A DNA stretch of 64,000 nt, taken from Methanomassiliicoccales archaeon (GTDB lineage Archaea > Thermoplasmatota > Thermoplasmata > Methanomassiliicoccales > UBA472). Both the position numbers and the translations under genes were made by a program. The DNA lies in assembly GCA_028682895.1 (NCBI GenBank), contig JAJRAK010000001.1:109668-173667 (forward strand). Direction: 5' to 3'. This document shows, in pieces, positions 60,376-64,000 of this stretch. The notes beneath the pieces were generated by a model. It saw only the letters and a program-made list of their open reading frames with translations. It did no database searches and was not told where the DNA came from. The first letter of the stretch is position 1; the number at the start of each line of letters is the position of its first letter.

Positions 60376-61050
60376 CTACTCCCTCTCCACCACGATCATG
60401 GCATGGTCCTTCTCGAACGGTTCCAGACCAACGACCTCCCTGACGGTCAACCCCTCCTTCGTGAGAAGCTCGGCCGCCTCCCTGAATATGACCTCCGGGT
60501 CCTTGGTCACGTCCTCGGAGCGGGCCTTCACGGCCAGCATGCCCCAGCGCGCCGGGAAACGGCGCATGGCCCGGGCGAATATCCCGGCCTGGTTCTTCTG
60601 GGCCACGTCCTGATAGATGATATCAGCCCTTTCCACCAAGAAGGCCAGATCATCTGGTTTGGTGGCATCGCCGAGAATCGGCATCATGTTGGACCTGATC
60701 TCGCAAACGCCAACAAGGTCGCGGAACATGCGGGGGGCTATCTCCACACAGTATACCCGGCCTTCGGTGAGCAGGTCCGAGACGTGGCTGGGCGTCGTCC
60801 CACTGGATGCGCCTAGGTAGAGCACATGCGAATCAGCCTTGAAAGGGAAGAAACTACCTCTCTTTCTTATGTAGGCGGCCAGCTTGCTGCGGTCAGGCAC
60901 CCATTCCCGATACTCCTTTCCTTCCTGGTCGAACAGCCTTTCCCCATATACTCGGCGCCCTGGCGTCAGGTTCTGGGTCAATAGCATGTCACCCGAACGG
61001 AAGACCCCTGGAAAGGACGTCGGTTCCACGCGTAGCTTGGCCTCGCTCAT
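60376..61050 (-). CDS. flpA: Fibrillarin-like rRNA/tRNA 2'-O-methyltransferase
   Basis: The 224-residue protein has the fibrillarin plan: FRSGDMLLTQNLTPGRRVYGERLF, YREWVPDRSKLAAYI, LYLGASSGTTPSHVSDLL (SAM loop), VYCVEIAPRMFRDLVGV, ILGDATKPDDL and IIYQDVAQKNQAGIFARAM. With Nop5, L7Ae and guide RNA it methylates ribose 2'-OH groups. In most archaea it is next to nop5; here it is separate by about 9 kb. Confidence 0.96.
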   Translation of the reverse strand: MSEAKLRVEPTSFPGVFRSGDMLLTQNLTPGRRVYGERLFDQEGKEYREWVPDRSKLAAYIRKRGSFFPFKADSHVLYLGASSGTTPSHVSDLLTEGRVYCVEIAPRMFRDLVGVCEIRSNMMPILGDATKPDDLAFLVERADIIYQDVAQKNQAGIFARAMRRFPARWGMLAVKARSEDVTKDPEVIFREAAELLTKEGLTVREVVGLEPFEKDHAMIVVERE

Positions 61051-61101
61051 GTCATAGCCATGAGCGCCAACTTATTAAGCGTTTCATCGACATGATGGGC
61101 C

Positions 61102-61557
61102 GTGGCGGAGCCGGACGAGTCCGAGCGCATCAAGGAGCTGACCGAGCGCATAGCTCAGCTGGAGGAGGCATTCCGCCGGGTCTCCATCCCATACGCCGAG
61201 CTTGTGTCCCAGCTTGCTAACTTCCAGGGGACGGTCAGCAAGTACTTCCGCCTTATGGACCTCTACCAGAGGTACGGCGTGATATCCATCGACACCATAC
61301 TCCCCGAGGTCAAGGACCCCATCTCCAAGGAGATCGTGCGGTTGTTGTTGGACCGTCCCGGCCTGAACATATCCCAGTTGACCGATGAGCTGAAATCTCG
61401 CCGTGGCAGCTCCTCCAGGCGGATCGTGCGGGACAAGTTGAACGAACTGGCCGCCAAGGGTTTGGTGGTCGAGGAAGCTTCCAAGGGCGAGAAGGAGTAC
61501 CGCCTCTCGGAGGACGTGGTTAGGAAGTGGTCACAGGTGCTCGGTCTGACGAAATAG
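61102..61557 (+). CDS. Coiled-coil winged-helix protein, probable regulator
   Basis: The 151-residue protein starts with a coiled coil (SERIKELTERIAQLEEAFRRV) and a helix around QLANFQGTVSKYFRLMDLYQRYG, followed by a winged helix (IVRLLLDRPGLNISQLTDELKSRRGSSSRRIVRDKLNELAAKGLVVEE). GTG at 61102 is the start. The next two small genes follow on the same strand within 55 and 3 bases, so this looks like the regulator or DNA-binding partner of a three-gene unit. No family is firmly recognised. Confidence 0.65.
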   Translation: MAEPDESERIKELTERIAQLEEAFRRVSIPYAELVSQLANFQGTVSKYFRLMDLYQRYGVISIDTILPEVKDPISKEIVRLLLDRPGLNISQLTDELKSRRGSSSRRIVRDKLNELAAKGLVVEEASKGEKEYRLSEDVVRKWSQVLGLTK

Positions 61558-61609
61558 GGTGACCATCGATACGAATGAGCAAGAGCGCGAAGAAGGAAGG
61601 GGCGAAAAT

Positions 61610-61945
61610 ATGACCAAGGACGATAAGGCGGACGAGACAGGACTGAGGTTCGAGGTGAAAGGTATGAGCAACAACGATATGCCGGATGCAAAACAGCTGA
61701 GCGAGATATTCACCGTGCTCTCGGAGCATGTGCCGAAATTGCTGGACAGCGTGACCAAGGTGCTATACGGTTCTCAAGAGGGAGCTAAGTTCGGGGAGTC
61801 CGTGGCCGCGTTCTACAAGGTGCTGAAGGACTCGGGGATGAGCAACGACCAGGCTTTCGAGCTGACCAAGGTCTACATGTCAAACCTGAGCTTGGGCGGG
61901 ATGCTGGGCAATATCGTCAGCGGGGCGAGCAAGGAAAAGGATTGA
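61610..61945 (+). CDS. Small helical protein, paralogue of the next gene product
   Basis: The ATG at 61610, with gaaggggcg just upstream, gives 111 residues; a GTG at 61559 is less well placed. A polar N-terminus is followed by LSEIFTVLSEHVPKLLDSVTKVLYGSQEG and then FYKVLKDSGMSNDQAFELTKVYMSNLSLGGML. That last motif matches the neighbour product closely (FYRALVRDGVPKDQARSLADEYSSAISLVKMI). No family or enzyme motif is recognised. Confidence 0.6.
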   Translation: MTKDDKADETGLRFEVKGMSNNDMPDAKQLSEIFTVLSEHVPKLLDSVTKVLYGSQEGAKFGESVAAFYKVLKDSGMSNDQAFELTKVYMSNLSLGGMLGNIVSGASKEKD

Positions 61946-61948
61946 AAG

Positions 61949-62260
61949 ATGTCGATGACAAAAATTACGATCGACCCCGACGATCAAAATGTCACATACT
62001 ACGGAGCCAAGGTCAGAATGAGCACCGAGGACCGCGAGGCCATGCTGTACGCCGTGGCTATGGCCCCGGGGCTGCTGTATCACATCACAATATCATATCT
62101 GCGCATGAGAAGACGTGCCAACAAGCAGGGAAAGGAATTCTACCGGGCTCTGGTCCGGGACGGTGTCCCAAAGGACCAGGCCAGGTCGTTGGCCGACGAA
62201 TACTCGTCGGCCATCTCCTTGGTCAAGATGATCAAGGAGATGCGGCACTTCACTTCCTGA
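61949..62260 (+). CDS. Small helical protein, paralogue of the previous gene product
   Basis: The 103-residue protein (ATG at 61949, or the ATG two codons later) begins with a short beta region (TKITIDPDDQNVTYYGAKVRM), then hydrophobic LYAVAMAPGLLYHITISYL, a basic RMRRRANKQGK and the motif FYRALVRDGVPKDQARSLADEY. It shares that motif with the upstream protein, so the two arose by duplication or belong to one family. The hydrophobic stretch could be a membrane or core helix. It overlaps the convergent gene by 11 bases. Confidence 0.6.
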   Translation: MSMTKITIDPDDQNVTYYGAKVRMSTEDREAMLYAVAMAPGLLYHITISYLRMRRRANKQGKEFYRALVRDGVPKDQARSLADEYSSAISLVKMIKEMRHFTS

Positions 62261-63176
62261 ACAGGAACTCGGCGATGCCGTAGCCGATCTCGTCCGTATC
62301 GTCATCGACCTTGAAGCGGGCCAGGTTCTCGAACATGATGGAACCGCGGTTGTCCTCTCCCTTGAACTCTATGACGATCTTCTTCTTCATCACGCCCTTC
62401 GCTCCGTACACAACGCCGTCCTTGTCGTAGAAGGCCATGTACAGCTCGCTCGGGCTTCCGTCCGCATCGTACTCGGTGGCGAAGTCCGCCTTGACGATCG
62501 GGATGTTCTCACCGTCGATGTACAGGAACCCGGCATCGACTTCGCCCTTGTCCATGTACAGCTTGGTGATGTTGAACCCGTAGCCGTCGTTGAACTGGCA
62601 GGTGAGCCATACCCAAGCGCGGGGTGCGGTCCAGTCCCTCTCTCCCCAGGAGTGGTCCCTCTCGCCCAGTCCCTTGATGTAGTATTCCTTATCGTCGATG
62701 GTCAGCTGGCCCAGGGCCTTGCCCATCTGCTCCAGGTGCTCGGAGCATACTGCCTTGGACAGATCCTCCTTATCACCGGTGGTGACGCAGTCGCGGTAGT
62801 TGAACATGGGGTTGAGGGCCTCGAACCTAAGGTCGAACGCGACCTTCGCGGTGGCCGCCTCGTCCTTCTTCTTGGAGGACATCTCCCCGTCAAACTTCAG
62901 GTTCCAGACCTTCTCGTCCTCGACCTTGGTCAAAGTCAATCCCTTCGCCGTAAGCTCGTTGCCGTCGAACTCGATATCCTCCTTGGTCCCCACCATGGAG
63001 CCGTCCGGCATCATGAAGAAGCAGAAAAGGGATTTCTCGTTCTTGTTGGGCTTCAGGCCCAGGCGCATGAACCCGCAGATATCGTTCCCGCGGTCGTAGA
63101 AACTGAAGTAGAAACTCTCGTTCCAGTTCTTCTGTTCACTCTTATCATGAATTATATCGGTTTCCACTGGAATCAT
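62250..63176 (-). CDS. Lipocalin/CrtC-like protein paired with a PEP-utilising enzyme
   Basis: The 308-residue protein is beta-rich, with SFYFSFYDRGNDICGFMRLGLKPN at the start and YYIKGLGERDHSWGERDWTAPRAWVWLTCQFNDGYGFNITKLY in the middle; the RDHSWG motif is typical of hydroxyneurosporene-synthase-like and DUF7064/7065-like proteins, which fold as tandem lipocalin barrels. No signal peptide is present. It overlaps the upstream phosphotransferase-like gene by four bases. Ligand and role are unknown; a hydrophobic small-molecule partner is inferred from the fold. Confidence 0.55.
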   Translation of the reverse strand: MIPVETDIIHDKSEQKNWNESFYFSFYDRGNDICGFMRLGLKPNKNEKSLFCFFMMPDGSMVGTKEDIEFDGNELTAKGLTLTKVEDEKVWNLKFDGEMSSKKKDEAATAKVAFDLRFEALNPMFNYRDCVTTGDKEDLSKAVCSEHLEQMGKALGQLTIDDKEYYIKGLGERDHSWGERDWTAPRAWVWLTCQFNDGYGFNITKLYMDKGEVDAGFLYIDGENIPIVKADFATEYDADGSPSELYMAFYDKDGVVYGAKGVMKKKIVIEFKGEDNRGSIMFENLARFKVDDDTDEIGYGIAEFLFRK

Positions 63177-64000
63177 CCTTCCGTAATATAGATGAGGCCT
63201 TCGTTGCCGTCAAGCGTTATCCTCTGACCTGTTATGAAGATTTTGGTCGCCCCCTTGACCGCGGTGACCGCCGGAATACCGTACTCACGGGAGACCACAG
63301 CACCATGGGAGAGTATGCCGCCAGTCTCTGTGATGAGGCCGGCTATCTTCGAGAACACGGCGGTCCAACCGGGGTCGGTGTTCGAGGTGACGAGTATCTC
63401 GCCCTCCCTCACCTCCGAGAGCTGCTCGATCGAACCGACGACACGGACGTTGCCGGTGGCGACGCCCGGACTTGCAGACGTTCCTGTGATGCGGGCCGAA
63501 TCGCCTGTGACCTTGACCGTATCATCGAACTCTACCTCTCCCTTGAGGAACTTGGGTGGAAGCTCTCCCTTCCAGCGCTCGAACACGCTCTTCCGCTCCG
63601 CTATCTCGTCCAAGACCTCCATTCCGCGGCCTTTAGACACAGCGAATATCTCCTCCTTCGATAGGAAGAATATGTCCTCCTCTGCCTTTATCAGTCCCTT
63701 GGCCAGGAACCGTCGGGAGTATTCCATGTAGATCCTGCGCTCCCGATACAGTATGTGGTCCAGGTAATAGCGCTGGTTCTCCCTGAACATCAGGTACACC
63801 TGGGCGAAGTGCATTATCAACCGGAACACGCCAGTCTTGAAATATCCCCATCTCAGCTTCCGCATCCTTCCCAGTATGTCGACCTCCGCCTCTTCCCTCT
63901 CCCTTATCTTGCGTCTCTCCAGCTCGATAAGGTCGACCTGTTGGGAGGAGACAAGGGAACGTACTATGTCCGCCACCAGCCGGGGGTCCTCTCCCCAGCG
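63173..64000 (-). CDS. C-terminal part of a rifampin phosphotransferase / PEP synthase-like protein (cut by window edge)
   Basis: The frame is open to the window edge (RWGEDPRLVADIVRSL precedes any plausible start), so the 275 residues visible are the C-terminal part of a larger protein; a GTG at 63976 is probably internal. Helical sequence (REREEAEVDILGRMRKLRWGYFKTG) is followed by a swivelling phosphohistidine domain: GTSASPGVATGNVRVV, VTSNTDPGWTAVFSKIAGLITETGGILSHGAVVSREYGIPAV, where His in LSHGA is the phosphocarrier. Rifampin phosphotransferase and PEP synthase share this domain. The ATP-grasp part is expected beyond position 64000. Confidence 0.8.
   Translation of the reverse strand, partial: RWGEDPRLVADIVRSLVSSQQVDLIELERRKIREREEAEVDILGRMRKLRWGYFKTGVFRLIMHFAQVYLMFRENQRYYLDHILYRERRIYMEYSRRFLAKGLIKAEEDIFFLSKEEIFAVSKGRGMEVLDEIAERKSVFERWKGELPPKFLKGEVEFDDTVKVTGDSARITGTSASPGVATGNVRVVGSIEQLSEVREGEILVTSNTDPGWTAVFSKIAGLITETGGILSHGAVVSREYGIPAVTAVKGATKIFITGQRITLDGNEGLIYITEG

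Noticed and set aside
30085..62260. Possible relation between the 30085-30639 protein and the small proteins at 61.6-62.3 kb (shared GMP..QAR-like stretch)
   Set aside because: Only about ten residues agree (GMPDEQARSMA against GVPKDQARSLA) and the surrounding sequence differs; this is too little to claim homology.

Overview
The window looks like a chromosomal segment of a euryarchaeon, most plausibly of the Thermoplasmatota (Thermoplasmata or a Methanomassiliicoccales-like lineage). The archaeal assignment rests on RPA with its RPA-associated protein, Kae1, aIF5A, Nop5 and fibrillarin, an LSm protein, RpoK, a family 4 uracil-DNA glycosylase, CDP-archaeol synthase and PurP. Promoters are TATA-type, often 25-35 bases before the start codon so that many messages look leaderless, mixed with genes that have clear Shine-Dalgarno sites and GTG or TTG starts. 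The placement within Thermoplasmatota is an inference from gene content and has not been tested by a tree. There are no rRNA genes, insertion sequences, prophage genes or CRISPR arrays. One tRNA gene (Val, GAC) is present.

Layout. 1-5.3 kb: a QueG-like iron-sulfur protein, an ArsR regulator, a DUF2284 protein, and an arsA / thioredoxin-fold / fpg operon divergent from a clear heliorhodopsin gene. 5.3-11.6 kb: an ACT-ACT-metallo-beta-lactamase fusion, a membrane-anchored beta-propeller paired with a membrane-anchored HTH regulator, small membrane proteins, an AT-rich intergenic stretch and a 15-residue lysine-rich ORF. 11.6-16.9 kb: an RNase J-like nuclease, leuC-leuD type dehydratase, rpoK-rps2 and MEMO1. 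17-30 kb: zinc-ribbon membrane proteins, the rpap-rpa operon, purP, pdxS, aminotransferases, threonine aldolase, Trm112 and a phosphoserine-pathway pair (class V aminotransferase plus serA). 30-37 kb: an XPD-type helicase, carS, pyrE, udg and three family 2 glycosyltransferases.

37-50 kb: smc-scpA-scpB behind a very structured leader, LSm, a sugar nucleotidyltransferase, a fused ABC permease with two different ATPases and a DUF47/PhoU-like protein, then a GlmM-type mutase. 49.5-54.4 kb: a minus-strand run mtnA - class II aldolase - nop5 - aIF5A - agmatinase-like, divergent from an MsvR-like redox regulator. 54.4-64 kb: a RibD-type reductase, a b561-like membrane protein, tRNA-Val, glutaredoxin-like, kae1, a RecJ/DHH nuclease with rps15, a frameshifted NUDIX gene, fibrillarin, a small operon of an HTH protein and two mutually related small proteins, and the C-terminal part of a rifampin-phosphotransferase-like protein paired with a lipocalin/CrtC-like protein.

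The most unusual items are the heliorhodopsin and its divergent arsA-fpg operon, the hairpin-rich smc leader, the propeller/HTH pair, the MsvR operator between msvR and mtnA, the agmatinase homologue with a replaced metal-ligand histidine, and the paralogous small-protein operon at 61-62 kb.
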